DNA of 64,000 bases from Trichomonas vaginalis G3 (taxonomy: Eukaryota > Parabasalia > Trichomonadida > Trichomonadidae): NCBI RefSeq assembly GCF_026262505.1, contig NC_067207.1, positions 28,488,082-28,552,081 of the forward strand, given 5' to 3'. Below, piece by piece: positions 9,562-19,362 of the stretch. Below the pieces are notes generated by a model. That model was not told the DNA's origin and did no database searches. It saw only the letters and a program-made list of their open reading frames with translations. Both the position numbers and the translations under genes were made by a program. The stretch's first letter is position 1. Each line of letters starts with the position of its first letter.

Positions 9562-10812
9562 ATGATTTCATTGTTCTTACAGAGCGTATATTGCAGGAAA
9601 GTTACAGGAAGATATACTGAAAGTAAGTTATGGGATACACTTGAAGAAAACTTACTAATTGTTGATTGCGTTTTTTCCAATCTTGGGGGAACGACGGCAT
9701 ACTCTCCGGTGTGGATAGATGGTGGATTGGGAAATAAAATCGAAGTATTGAAAACAATGTTCCTTGAATGCTCTGCTCAAACAAATGGTCCATTTGCATT
9801 TGAAGGAGAATTCTACCTCAAAATGGATAAAGTTTTGGATGCCAGAAATTATGCAGGCAGTGGAAATAATGGAGTTATGGGAAGAATCTCTACCTCAGGC
9901 GAGTATAACATTACTATGTCTTCATTCATTGATAATACGGGTGGTGCGAGGAACATACGTCTCGAGAATACTCCAAGATTCTTTGAGAACTTAAATGTTT
10001 CAGGAAACTATGCTTCAAGTTTAGGCCATGGGTATGCGTATGGAAACTTCCTACTTGACCATGCCAAAACATCCCCTGTTGTAACATGGTGCAATTTCGA
10101 AGAATGCCGCTCATCATGTGGTATTCTATACATTGCAAGTAATACAGGACAAACAGTTGTTCAACATTGTAACTTTGTTAAAAATCAAGTTGATGGCTAT
10201 GGTGCAATTGGTGTTCAACACTCCAAACCTGTTACAATTAAGGATACTATTTTCTATGGTAATAGATATAAAAAGAGTCCTGTTGTATATGCTTTGAATA
10301 CTGTAGCTCAAGTAAGTGGTTGTTATCTTGATGTAAATGATTTTGAAGGTGTATCTTCAATTGAGAATAATATGGTTACATCAAAGAAGCCTTATGAAAT
10401 GACATTATTTGCAACTGAAAGAGTCAAGGCAGCTGTTCCATATACTCCTGAAACATCAACAAACAATAATGGTAACAATAATGGAAATTCAGGAAATAAC
10501 AATGGAAACACAGGAAATAACAATGGAAACCATCAATCATCAGGAGAAGGCGAAGCTAATGCTTCTACGCAGAGCGATGGCACACCAGCTAACCAAACAG
10601 AAGGCTTCTTCATGAAGAAGGCAGGCTCACTCAGAGTATGGATGATCTTTGTCATTGTTGGATGCGTTCTCATTGTTTTCATCATTTGTGTTGTTATTTA
10701 CAGGAAGAAACATCACCATCACCATCATCACCACCATCACCACAAAGGAGATGGTGATGACGAAGATGAAGAGGAAGAAAATGCTGAGGCCGAAGAAGCA
10801 CCTCAGCCATAA
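9562..10812 (+). CDS. Beta-helix (Pmp-like) surface protein, one TM span, histidine-tract tail
   Basis: The 416-residue product has an N-terminal region of about 280 residues rich in Asn, Gly, Val and Phe with repeated VxxCxFxN-like turns (VTWCNFEECRS, VQHCNFVKNQV), the signature of parallel beta-helix proteins such as trichomonad polymorphic-membrane-protein-like surface proteins. Then come an Asn/Gly spacer (NNNGNNNGNSGNNNGN, about 300-325), a Ser/Thr stalk, one membrane span (about 353-376, WMIFVIVGCVLIVFIICVVI), a YRKK stop-transfer, 11 consecutive histidines and an acidic tail ending EEAPQP. This implies a type I surface protein with its tail in the cytosol. No convincing signal peptide is present and the helix is short for the family, so it may be a truncated copy; the initiator and ATG nevertheless agree. 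Confidence 0.72.
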   Translation: MISLFLQSVYCRKVTGRYTESKLWDTLEENLLIVDCVFSNLGGTTAYSPVWIDGGLGNKIEVLKTMFLECSAQTNGPFAFEGEFYLKMDKVLDARNYAGSGNNGVMGRISTSGEYNITMSSFIDNTGGARNIRLENTPRFFENLNVSGNYASSLGHGYAYGNFLLDHAKTSPVVTWCNFEECRSSCGILYIASNTGQTVVQHCNFVKNQVDGYGAIGVQHSKPVTIKDTIFYGNRYKKSPVVYALNTVAQVSGCYLDVNDFEGVSSIENNMVTSKKPYEMTLFATERVKAAVPYTPETSTNNNGNNNGNSGNNNGNTGNNNGNHQSSGEGEANASTQSDGTPANQTEGFFMKKAGSLRVWMIFVIVGCVLIVFIICVVIYRKKHHHHHHHHHHHKGDGDDEDEEEENAEAEEAPQP

Positions 10813-11157
10813 TTCATCCAAAAGAAATTGTTCATTTCACCCCATTATTTGTAAAAATTATATATTTACTAATTTTCTTTTGATCAATTAGACTTTTTGC
10901 TAAATGAGCAAAAAAAATAGTAAGGAATTAGTCATAATATAGCGTTACAAAGCCAGGAGTTAAAAATCTTGTTTATAGTATTTAAAAGTGTACTTGCCAT
11001 TTTCTCATACATTCTCAGCATGCTCTAATTCTTGTGGTATATTTTTCCTGAAAATAAGTAGATTTTTTTTGTTGTGAAGAAAAAGTGACAAAAAGTGATA
11101 GAATGTCAGATGGGCGTAAGTTCATCATTAAAAAAATCAAATTAAATAAAAAAATCT

Positions 11158-12738
11158 CTATTCTTTATCATTTTGTTTCTTATCCTTTGGACTTTCTCTT
11201 CTTGTTTTTGACTCAATTATCTGATCAACAAGTAACAACTGAGTAGCAACTAAAGGAGCACTTTGTATAAAAGCTCTTGTTGCACTATAACTGTCGTATA
11301 AACCGAAATCAGCCGGATCTATTATTTCTCCTGTATCAGCATCAATTCCACTCTGTTCTCCACTTTCCAAAGCGTTTTGGAGTTCAGGAACAACTTCACT
11401 TGGATCATGTCCACAGTTTTTCGCCAGTGTTCTTGCGATTTCAATAAGTGCTCTACTGAAAACAGCAGAACCAATTCTTAGTTCTGCATTCATCTTCTTC
11501 ATCTCCTCATTGATTTTCGTGGAGACGGAAACTTCAGCACAAGCAGCTCCTGGCAAAACTTTTCCATCATCAATCGCTTGTTTCAATGCCCACAAACTGT
11601 CTTTAACTCCATCAGTAATCAGGCCTGCGACTTGGTCATTAACGCCGTTGACGACAATGGTGACGGCCTTCGGATCTTTGACTTCATCGACATAAACGTA
11701 TTTTTGACCTTTGTAACTTTCTTCTGTCACTTTTCCTGCAAAACCGAGGCATTGAGGGGAAAGATCGTCTACGCAGTTGACTACATGGCATCCGCATGCG
11801 TGGATGAATCTGTTGATGTTTTTGGCGGATACACGACGAAGAGCGGAGATTCCTGCGCGAGAGAAAATATCTAATGAAGGAGAATCGATTCCTTTGCCAT
11901 TAACTACAAGGAAATCACAGTTACAGGCATCTTTGAGTGCAATGATCGCTTTAACTTTGTCATCAACGAATCTGCGCTCTGCAATCATTAATCTTTCTTT
12001 TTGATCGGCATTTGCAACGGGAGCGTATGTTGCATATGAACTTGGCTCAAGTTCTAAGCTGATGTTCATTGCAAGAATGCGAACATCTTTCATTTTCTTT
12101 GGCATCATATCATTTCTAAAGCCTTGATCAACAACAACACCTTTGACTAGGCGGATTCCTTGCATAGTATTCTTGATTCGAAGAATTTCAACACGATCGA
12201 GATCAATCGGCTCGTTATCGACCTTAATACACTGAATTGCATCGACAATCGTATCTGAAATGTCTTTTGGGTATTTCGTTTTGGCTGCTGTCCTTGCAAT
12301 ATCGCGGAGCATCGAATGTGTTGGGTTCAAGTTGATTGCTATTTCCTCGAGATGTTTCATTGCAATATCACGGGCTTCTTGTAATCCTCTAACTATCTTA
12401 CGAGGATGAACGCCATCTGATATGGCATACTCTGATTCTTTAAGTATTGCGTCAATTAACGTAATGAGCTTATTTACACCATCATGATACATTTTTTCTT
12501 GTGCCATAGCTGCGCGAACAATAAAAATTGCTGTTGGATGAATAAATGTAAGTCTTTGAAGAAGAACACCACCATCTTTCGTTAACGTTAATGGTCCATT
12601 ATCCATTTCAAGCAATTTTGTTGATCCATATGGACCGATTGATGCTTTAAAGAGTTCTGCAATAAGATGTGATGATGAAAAGTTGATACTTTGTGTCTGT
12701 CTGCTCTCAAAAATAACTGATTGTTGTGTTTCCGTCAT
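11158..12738 (-). CDS. CCT6: T-complex chaperonin subunit zeta (CCT6)
   Basis: One of the eight subunits of the cytosolic TRiC/CCT ring, which folds actin, tubulin and WD40 proteins. The 526-residue product has group II chaperonin length. The equatorial part opens with LFKASIGPYGSTKLLEMDNG and LTKDGGVLLQ, followed by HPTA, the word that marks CCT6. The C-terminal equatorial part has LPGAACAEV, SGIDADTGEIIDP and ATQLLLVDQII, again zeta-like. Two ATP-site motifs have drifted: the near-universal GDGTT reads HDGVN, and GAGA after LP reads GAAC. CCT6 is among the low-ATP-affinity subunits in other eukaryotes, so weak ATP use is plausible here. The start is ATG 12738. Its start faces that of the methyltransferase gene across 234 bp. 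Confidence 0.9.
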   Translation of the reverse strand: MTETQQSVIFESRQTQSINFSSSHLIAELFKASIGPYGSTKLLEMDNGPLTLTKDGGVLLQRLTFIHPTAIFIVRAAMAQEKMYHDGVNKLITLIDAILKESEYAISDGVHPRKIVRGLQEARDIAMKHLEEIAINLNPTHSMLRDIARTAAKTKYPKDISDTIVDAIQCIKVDNEPIDLDRVEILRIKNTMQGIRLVKGVVVDQGFRNDMMPKKMKDVRILAMNISLELEPSSYATYAPVANADQKERLMIAERRFVDDKVKAIIALKDACNCDFLVVNGKGIDSPSLDIFSRAGISALRRVSAKNINRFIHACGCHVVNCVDDLSPQCLGFAGKVTEESYKGQKYVYVDEVKDPKAVTIVVNGVNDQVAGLITDGVKDSLWALKQAIDDGKVLPGAACAEVSVSTKINEEMKKMNAELRIGSAVFSRALIEIARTLAKNCGHDPSEVVPELQNALESGEQSGIDADTGEIIDPADFGLYDSYSATRAFIQSAPLVATQLLLVDQIIESKTRRESPKDKKQNDKE

Positions 12739-12964
12739 CAAAATCTAAGTTGACAAAAATTTTAGTCCTCTCAAAAGATTGGCTTTTGTTTGCATTACAC
12801 AAGGGATCATCTAGAAACACTATTTATCCAATCCAAATATCTCCATCTACATACAATTTAATATGATTAAAATAAAATCATGGGATTTAGTATGAAATAC
12901 ATCATGTTCATCACATATAAGAGCATGAGATCTAGTGTTCCATTTAATATGGTTTGGTTCCAGT

Positions 12965-12969
12965 TCATT
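12965..12969 (+). promoter_or_regulatory. Initiator TCATT of the PRMT gene
   Basis: TCATT matches TCA(+1)Y(T/A), with the putative +1 A at 12967, six bases before ATG 12973. It argues for that start over the in-frame ATG at 12880, whose extra 31 residues are hydrophobic and unlike the family. Confidence 0.6.
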
Positions 12970-12972
12970 TTT

Positions 12973-13935
12973 ATGTCTGAATTTGATTATTACTTTGATA
13001 GTTATTCTCTAGCAAATATTCACAAAGAGATGCTGAGCGACAAGATAAGAACAGAGTCATATAAAGAAGCTATTTTTAAAAACCCATCGTTATTTAAAGA
13101 TAAAGTTGTATTAGATGTAGGATGTGGCACAGGAATTTTATCATTATTTGTGGCTTCATGCGGTGCTAGTCGCGTTTACGCTGTTGATAATTCAACAATC
13201 ATTGAAACTGCAAAGAAAATTGACAAAGATAACAATTTAGAAAACAAAATTACATTCTTGCAAGGCAAAATAGAAGAATTACAGATACCAGAACGAGTTG
13301 ATGTTATTATTAGCGAATGGATGGGATATTGTTTATTATATGAATCGATGCTTCCAAGTGTTATACAAGCAAGAAATAAATACATGAAACCTACAGGAAC
13401 TATGTTTCCTAATAAAGCAGAAATGAAGATATGTGGAATTGTTGATGAAGAATTTTACAAGAGGAAGTTTGATTTCTATAATAATATTGCTGGTTTCGAC
13501 ATGAGCGCATTTAAGAAATGGATGTTTTATGAACCAACTGTCTCATCTATTGAGTCATCGCAAATTATAACAGATGAAAAAGTCTTTCATACATTTGACT
13601 TAAATAAGTGCACAGTTGACGATCTCTCCTTCTCATCTGATTTCAAGATCAATCCTCTAGATGAAAGTAAGATGTACGGCTTATGTGTTTCATTCAACAC
13701 AACATTTGAAGGTCCAGAAGCGACGGTTATTCTCGAAACATCACCATTTTACACACAGACTCATTGGGCTCAAACATGCTTTTATTTTGAAGATCCAATT
13801 TCAATAAGTTTTGAAGATGATATACATGGAACATTTTCTATGAAACCATCTCCACAGAATGTAAGAGACCAAGATATATCCATTGAGCTTAGTCATAATG
13901 GCGATGAAAAATCTTTGAAATATAGATTAAGATAA
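12973..13935 (+). CDS. Type I protein arginine N-methyltransferase (PRMT1-like)
   Basis: It transfers methyl groups from S-adenosylmethionine to arginines of RNA-binding proteins and histones, giving asymmetric dimethylarginine. The 320-residue product has the PRMT1 layout: YFDSYS...HKEML near the N-terminus, motif I VLDVGCGTGILS (about 44-55), the VYAVDNS acidic strand, the double-E loop SEWMGYCLLYESM with both glutamates, and the QTHW loop (QTHWAQTCFYF) in the beta-barrel domain. The core is the family's minimal size, with no extra domain. The start is set by the initiator at 12965. The substrate is not visible from sequence; PRMT1 is the closest class, though other type I paralogues cannot be excluded. 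Confidence 0.9.
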   Translation: MSEFDYYFDSYSLANIHKEMLSDKIRTESYKEAIFKNPSLFKDKVVLDVGCGTGILSLFVASCGASRVYAVDNSTIIETAKKIDKDNNLENKITFLQGKIEELQIPERVDVIISEWMGYCLLYESMLPSVIQARNKYMKPTGTMFPNKAEMKICGIVDEEFYKRKFDFYNNIAGFDMSAFKKWMFYEPTVSSIESSQIITDEKVFHTFDLNKCTVDDLSFSSDFKINPLDESKMYGLCVSFNTTFEGPEATVILETSPFYTQTHWAQTCFYFEDPISISFEDDIHGTFSMKPSPQNVRDQDISIELSHNGDEKSLKYRLR

Positions 13936-14159
13936 CCTTCTTTGTATATAAACATTAAAAATAGAATGCATATCTGAATGAGTTTTTATTTATTCACATT
14001 TAAAGTTTATCCACATCAAATTTAGTTTTTGAAAGTCACTTTTTGTGATTGATTATTTCTCATTTTTTCTTATCTTCTCTTTCACTCTAAAATTTTATTC
14101 AAATTGAACAGAAATCAGACTTCACAAAAAATGTCACCTTTATTAATCGCATTCCACAC

Positions 14160-14669
14160 ATGGAGAAAATCGATCCATGTATCGAAAGAAACTCAAACAT
14201 GATCTTCAATATGTATCAGGTTAGCTTAATCGCTAAGCCAACCAAGTTTGTTGTTGTTCCTTCTAACGTAACGAAAGAATATCAACTTGAAATTAAGCAG
14301 AGAACAACATACGTTCAGAATGAAAACGGCATTTACACACTTTACATAGATGATATGGAACCACTTCATGTTAACGGCGATGACGGCTTTTCACAAGTTT
14401 CATGGGGGCAAATTCAAGGTCAAAACGGACCAATTAAATTTATTGTTTGCTCTCAAAAATCAGGCTTTAAGGCACCTGTAGTACTCAGCGGTCCATTTAC
14501 TGAAATGGAACTTTGGTATGATGCTTTAAGGTACATCGTTGCAAGTACACCACCGGAAACAGAAACTTCTAAGAAATATCTTAATTATATCGTCCATGGC
14601 TTTGAACTCCCGAATTCAAAAGAATCAACTCCAGAAGTACCACCTCCACCTGAAGACGTCAATTTCTAA
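14160..14669 (+). CDS. Hypothetical 169-residue protein, possible PH-like domain
   Basis: The product opens with alternating beta-type segments (YQVSLIAKPTKFVVV, TTYVQNENGIYTLYI, IKFIVCSQKS), followed by one amphipathic helix with a central Trp (FTEMELWYDALRYIV, about 115-129), and ends in an acidic, proline-rich tail (PEVPPPPEDVNF). A strand-rich body closed by a Trp-bearing helix is the outline of a pleckstrin-homology fold, but no diagnostic motif proves it. ATG 14160 is used; an earlier ATG at 14131 is out of frame and closes after 23 codons. It lies downstream of the PRMT gene on the same strand, separated by about 220 bp. Role unknown. Confidence 0.6.
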   Translation: MEKIDPCIERNSNMIFNMYQVSLIAKPTKFVVVPSNVTKEYQLEIKQRTTYVQNENGIYTLYIDDMEPLHVNGDDGFSQVSWGQIQGQNGPIKFIVCSQKSGFKAPVVLSGPFTEMELWYDALRYIVASTPPETETSKKYLNYIVHGFELPNSKESTPEVPPPPEDVNF

Positions 14670-15358
14670 TAATAACAAAGTATGGGTGATATATTGATTT
14701 GTATCTTAATATAAAAATCGCATTATTTCGCATGTTAATTTATTTTTGAAATGTGAAACTTGATTATGAGTAAAATCTTATTATAAGTTTATATACCATA
14801 TTTTAAAACGTTGAAAAATCTCTAGACTCTGACATTTAACCTTTTCAATTTCTAAATCTGTATTTATTTCTGAAATTTAAGTATTATATACTATAGATAT
14901 TTAAAAGAATTTCTTACTTCTATCGAATAGTCATAGAGACTCCTCAATATTAACTTCAATATGAATATAAATTATCTATCATATATTGAATAGATGCTTC
15001 TTTTGTTCAAAGCTGCATGTAGTCTTTTTGCACATTTCATTTATATGCATTTTATTCGTTACAGATACAGAGAGTACACTTAAACTTCAACATTCTTTCA
15101 AAAAGAGTTTTTAAAATCCAACATTCTTTTGCAGTTTATAATGAATTTAGAAGATAATTTTATGCTTGACCAAATGACTTGCATAGATACCCGAGGCTTG
15201 AAATTAACACTTGATTGAATATAAATCTGTTTAAAATTCAATCATATATGAATTATTATATATCTCACTTTACTTAATTAGATTATAAACATCAAATACA
15301 TAAAAACAAATATATTTAATTAACATAAAAACACACAATTTAAAAAACATAAAAATTA
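14670..15358. other. AT-rich intergenic region
   Basis: Nearly 700 bp between the 3' ends of two convergent genes. It is AT-rich with short runs of A or T, and I see no gene or structured repeat. Confidence 0.5.
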
Positions 15359-16942
15359 TTAATGAATTGTCTCAATAACAGGGTTAGTAACCAGATTGAA
15401 ATTAACAGGAGAATCTCTAAGTATGATAGATTGCCTAATATTTGTCTTTGCAGTTGTAATTCTTCTTGGCGAGTAAAGTTTTGGTAAAGAAGAAGTTTGG
15501 AATTGTTTTGATGACTGTCTTCTTTCTGTTCCTTCACTCAAGTCTTCAATGTTTTTATCAAAGAAGAACATAGATGATTCAATTGTTGAAAATGTGTCAA
15601 TTTGTGTTTGATTCAAATTGATGCAAAAACTATGAGGACTTGAAATCATCTGATCAACCCATTCCCTTGGAACTGCATTACAAAGATATATCTTCATCAG
15701 AGGGATGGCAGAAACGATGCTTCCAATTGCACTACATGCTGCTTTTTGCGATGAAAAGTTTCGTGTATTTGCGAGATTTCGAACTAATGCTGGCAAAAAC
15801 TTTTGTATCAAAGGAAGGAATGCGTGGTATGCTTCTTTCTTGTTAGCAGCGATTGCTTGTATGAGCTTGAGAGCGAATGTTTGTTGACGCATTTTGGCAT
15901 CTAAAATGTTAGGCGGCAAATCTTCTAAATTGACATTGATTAGTTCATAAAGAGTATCAAGGATATACTTCTTTCTGATTGGATTGGCGTTTTCTAGGAG
16001 CGTATGGAATATGATAACTGCTTCGTGTTGAATATCTATGGATTCGCTTGAAGGGAGAATCAAAAATTCTGAAATATGGTTTTTGATATCGCATTCGCTT
16101 GCAATTTTTGGAATAAACAACAAACGGAATGCTCGTGCAGCTGTATATAGTGCAGCAAGATTCGTTTGAATAAAGAGGAACTTAGAAAGTATCGCATTTG
16201 TAAAAGATTCTGCTGTTTGAATATTTCCTTCTGCCAGTTGAACCAAAAGCACAACACACAGTTTATGTACTTCTTCAGATTTGAATTCTGGTATTGCATC
16301 AAGAAATACCTCAATAAACTTTGTATCGCAAATATATTGGATTGCGTAGGGGCCATGTTCCGAAAGAGCAATGAAAGTTTTGATGACTTCGAGGACATCT
16401 TCGTCGGAAAGATCTTTGAGACGATTTAAGAAGTAAAGCAAAATTTCAGTTCCTCCTTTCATAAGAAAATGCTCTGCAAAAACGAACCCTGAGGAAGCTT
16501 TAAAGAATATTTGCAAACACTTCATTTGTAATGCAACAGAACATAATGATTGGTAGTTCCATCTAAGAAAAACGACAATATGCATAAAAACGAGTTCACT
16601 TGAGTGTCCAAATACTTCATCAAGTTGTGATTTAGAGTAACCGACGTATTTTACTGTAATATCTTTAATCATTAAGTAACGTTTGATTCCTGGATCATGA
16701 TCCCAACGTTCGAGCCATTCATTATATTTCTTTTTGTCTTCTTTTGCTGCATTCATTACTCTTTGCGACATTTTAATTGTTCTGCGTGCTGATATAATAC
16801 TTTTCGGGCCAAATGTTTCTCCCTGTTGAGCTTCGTAAAATGCTTTTTGCCTGATTGAACGTGATGAGTGACTACTAGGTAAACCAGCCGGAGGACGCGG
16901 AACTAAATTTAATCGCGGAACGTCCTGGGGCCCAAAATTCAT
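15359..16942 (-). CDS. Armadillo-like helical protein, ARMH1-like
   Basis: The 527-residue product is an all-helical repeat protein. After a basic Pro/Ser-rich N-terminus (about 1-60) comes LERWDHDPGIKRYLMIKDI and a long ARM/HEAT-type array (about 95-430), with hydrophobic helices such as QMKCLQIFFKAS, GGTEILLYFL and AALYTAARAFRLLF. The opening W-D, the acidic 'DEVFGHSSELVFMHIVVFLRW' region and the following GG-E-LLY helix resemble animal ARMH1 (C1orf228), a protein kept mostly in ciliated organisms. The last about 90 residues are Ser/Arg-rich and low in complexity. ATG 16942 is chosen because the frame upstream lacks an ATG. No catalytic motif; a scaffold role, perhaps flagellar, is inference. 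Confidence 0.6.
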   Translation of the reverse strand: MNFGPQDVPRLNLVPRPPAGLPSSHSSRSIRQKAFYEAQQGETFGPKSIISARRTIKMSQRVMNAAKEDKKKYNEWLERWDHDPGIKRYLMIKDITVKYVGYSKSQLDEVFGHSSELVFMHIVVFLRWNYQSLCSVALQMKCLQIFFKASSGFVFAEHFLMKGGTEILLYFLNRLKDLSDEDVLEVIKTFIALSEHGPYAIQYICDTKFIEVFLDAIPEFKSEEVHKLCVVLLVQLAEGNIQTAESFTNAILSKFLFIQTNLAALYTAARAFRLLFIPKIASECDIKNHISEFLILPSSESIDIQHEAVIIFHTLLENANPIRKKYILDTLYELINVNLEDLPPNILDAKMRQQTFALKLIQAIAANKKEAYHAFLPLIQKFLPALVRNLANTRNFSSQKAACSAIGSIVSAIPLMKIYLCNAVPREWVDQMISSPHSFCINLNQTQIDTFSTIESSMFFFDKNIEDLSEGTERRQSSKQFQTSSLPKLYSPRRITTAKTNIRQSIILRDSPVNFNLVTNPVIETIH

Positions 16943-17085
16943 TTTTCTTCTCAAAGTTTCAAACGAATTTTGAAAAAAAGTTCCGCGTGTAACTGAAAAA
17001 TTGAATAAATTCAATAAAATATACGGGAAAATTAATAAATACTATATTTTTAAAATATATTAGTTAACACACAACAATATATACT

Positions 17086-17853
17086 CTATTCAAGATGAAC
17101 TTTAAGGTCTCTAACTGGGTAAAGCTTTTGAAGAGAAATTTTAATGTTATATAAAAATTCTGCAATGGATTCGGATAATTTGCCAATAATTCCGCCTCTT
17201 GTAAGGCCAATTCTTCTAAGATGGGTTATAACCCATTCCCATACATTACTATGGACTTCTGATGTAATAACTCCCGAAAGATTGACCAAAAAGAAGTATG
17301 CGATAAATAGTAACCAATGGTCTTTCTTGTGCTTGTAAATTGCGCGACTTAAGAGATAAATAGCAACGATTATTTCAAATGATGCGGAAAGTAATTGAAA
17401 ATTGGGCGATTGAACTTTTACTTTTGCTGCTTGTAGTTCTGGCAAATCTAATTTTAATCCAGGGACAATGTATGTGAAAAAGCAAATTATTGAGTCAACA
17501 GCTGTAATAATTAAATAATCAAGTATGTAAAATACATTTGTGTTATCTGTTGTAATGAAGAAAATTGATAGTATCATCATATGAAGATCCGGATTAAAAA
17601 TTAATCTTCGAATGATATCTTTTATAAACAATGTGTCGTTGAAAACGGTATTTATAAACTTCATTAAATGATAAGATTCAAGAGACGAATAGAATAATAC
17701 TACAAATAACTTATCTTTTATCATCATTATTTTTGAAATTAAGAAAAGTATAGACATCATCAATGCAAACAGGGCAGAGAATCCTACAACAACTTTTAGA
17801 AATAATGATATATTAAATTTATAAGGAATTGATCCTTCTTCCTGTACAATCAT
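17086..17853 (-). CDS. Multi-pass membrane protein, TMEM33/Pom33-like
   Basis: The 255-residue product has four to five likely membrane segments: about 17-40 (FLKVVVGFSALFALMMSILF), 90-105, 112-135, 160-178 and 185-205, then an amphipathic C-terminal part (SNVWEWVITHLRRIG). The length, segment spacing and the FIAYFFLVN...W..V..HLRR end resemble TMEM33/Pom33, ER and nuclear-pore-associated membrane proteins that shape ER tubules. Identity is low, so this is a suggestion. The start is ATG 17853; the frame extends seven codons upstream without an ATG. It lies just upstream of the ARMH1-like gene on the same strand, 140 bp away. Confidence 0.5.
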   Translation of the reverse strand: MIVQEEGSIPYKFNISLFLKVVVGFSALFALMMSILFLISKIMMIKDKLFVVLFYSSLESYHLMKFINTVFNDTLFIKDIIRRLIFNPDLHMMILSIFFITTDNTNVFYILDYLIITAVDSIICFFTYIVPGLKLDLPELQAAKVKVQSPNFQLLSASFEIIVAIYLLSRAIYKHKKDHWLLFIAYFFLVNLSGVITSEVHSNVWEWVITHLRRIGLTRGGIIGKLSESIAEFLYNIKISLQKLYPVRDLKVHLE

Positions 17854-18292
17854 TGATTTAATTTCAGATCGCAAAAAATTGACAAAATAAAGTCAAATCA
17901 AGAGGCATCTGAAACGACTCTATGCAAAACTTGATAAACTTTATCTGTTTACAAATCTCTCTCAAAGCAATTATAGAGGAGCAGCTTTTCAAACCGACTA
18001 CTACTGATTAAGTTCAATTTTTAGATTGTTCCTTTTAGTGAAAGTCTTTTTGAAGAAGACATTCGCTCAGAGTATTTCAGCAGCTCTGGAGATCTCGTTT
18101 GTAATAATTGGAAACATTGTGTAGGTTTTTATTTTTTATGCCAATTTTCAAAAAACGTGACATAATTATTATACACAAAATATGTTTATATTCTCAGCAA
18201 AATATGCATATCTATTGACCTTTTTATGAGCATAAACAAATCCAATTACATGAGAAACCATCTTTATTTTAACTCCATATTTATATATATGA

Positions 18293-18952
18293 ATGATTCT
18301 TTATCGACAATATGTAGGTAATGATGTGTATTAATCACTTGGTCTTAAAATATATCAACTTGTATTTGAACATAACTTCACAACTTCAAAATGCTTCAAC
18401 AATTTTGAAGAAGCAAGAAATTCTAGCAAAGCAGGCAAGTTCTCTATATTATATGATCTTAATAACCAAAGGTATGTAATGAAAGATCATTTTCGACACT
18501 TTATAGTTGAGTATCCAGACTTAAAACTTATCAATTCATGGAAACAAAAAAATTCCCCTACAGAAGAAAATGAAGTTCCAAGGCAAATTAATGCAACAGG
18601 ATTTGTTCCTGATATCACCTAAGCACCAATGAATTGGTGGGGAGGGCTTGTTCGTAGCCAGATTCATGAACCTGAGACGGATAAGGTTGTAACTTATCTC
18701 GATGGTAATCCAGGTGATTTCCACTGGCATTACCCCATCGGAATGCAATGTACTGTACCAAATGCATATTTAACTAGGGGTATACCTGCTTTTTCAGCTT
18801 GCTATACAACCCGCATTAGTCTTTGGAGTGCAATTAATGAATATTCAGCTCAAATGAATAATTTTGTTAAATGCTCTTGCATATGTATAAGGCGCCACTC
18901 ATTTGAATTTGATTTTATTGCATTGATATATATTTGTATCAATATAAAATAA
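18293..18952 (+). pseudogene. Broken copy of the FEHN/WGGLVR family
   Basis: A 220-codon stretch homologous throughout to the copies at 31761, 33165 and 34550 (YQLVFEHN, FSILYDL, RHFI, SWKQ, WGGLVR, YLDGNPG, SLWSAI) but with two in-frame stops, TAA at 18332 (TCA or GCA in sister copies) and TAA at 18620 (GAA in the sisters). About 150 bp upstream are also shared with the 33165 copy, so the duplication included the promoter. No function is known for the family. Confidence 0.8.
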
Positions 18953-19362
18953 AATGCATTTATTTAACCTGATCATTACATCACTCTCAAATAGTTTCAT
19001 TCAACTATTAACGCATAGAAATTATTCTATTCAGGAAAAGCAAATATAAGTCAATTTTAAGCTGTGAAATATCTTTTCACTGTTGGGGCTAATTGAGAAT
19101 AAAAGGATAGATTGGATACTCATTATTGCATTTTCTCTCTGGTGGAGTCAATATAGTTCTCAAATACTGAATGAATTGATAGCTTTTATCGTTGTTCGCT
19201 AATTTCACTCGGCCCAAAAAATGACACCCAAATTTTGTGTTCAATAATTTTGAAGATCAAAAAGAGTTGCATTTTTTCGCAGTAAAAGCATTAAAGCTTG
19301 AGTGTAAAACTCACACCAAAATTACGAAATTATTAGATTTCAAATGAATAAACAGAATTTAT
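18953..19362. other. AT-rich intergenic region
   Basis: About 400 bp between the pseudogene and the 3' end of COG3. No gene or repeat seen. Confidence 0.5.

Noticed and set aside
12880-12972. N-terminal extension of the methyltransferase from ATG 12880
   Set aside because: It adds hydrophobic residues not found in the family, and an initiator lies 6 nt before ATG 12973.
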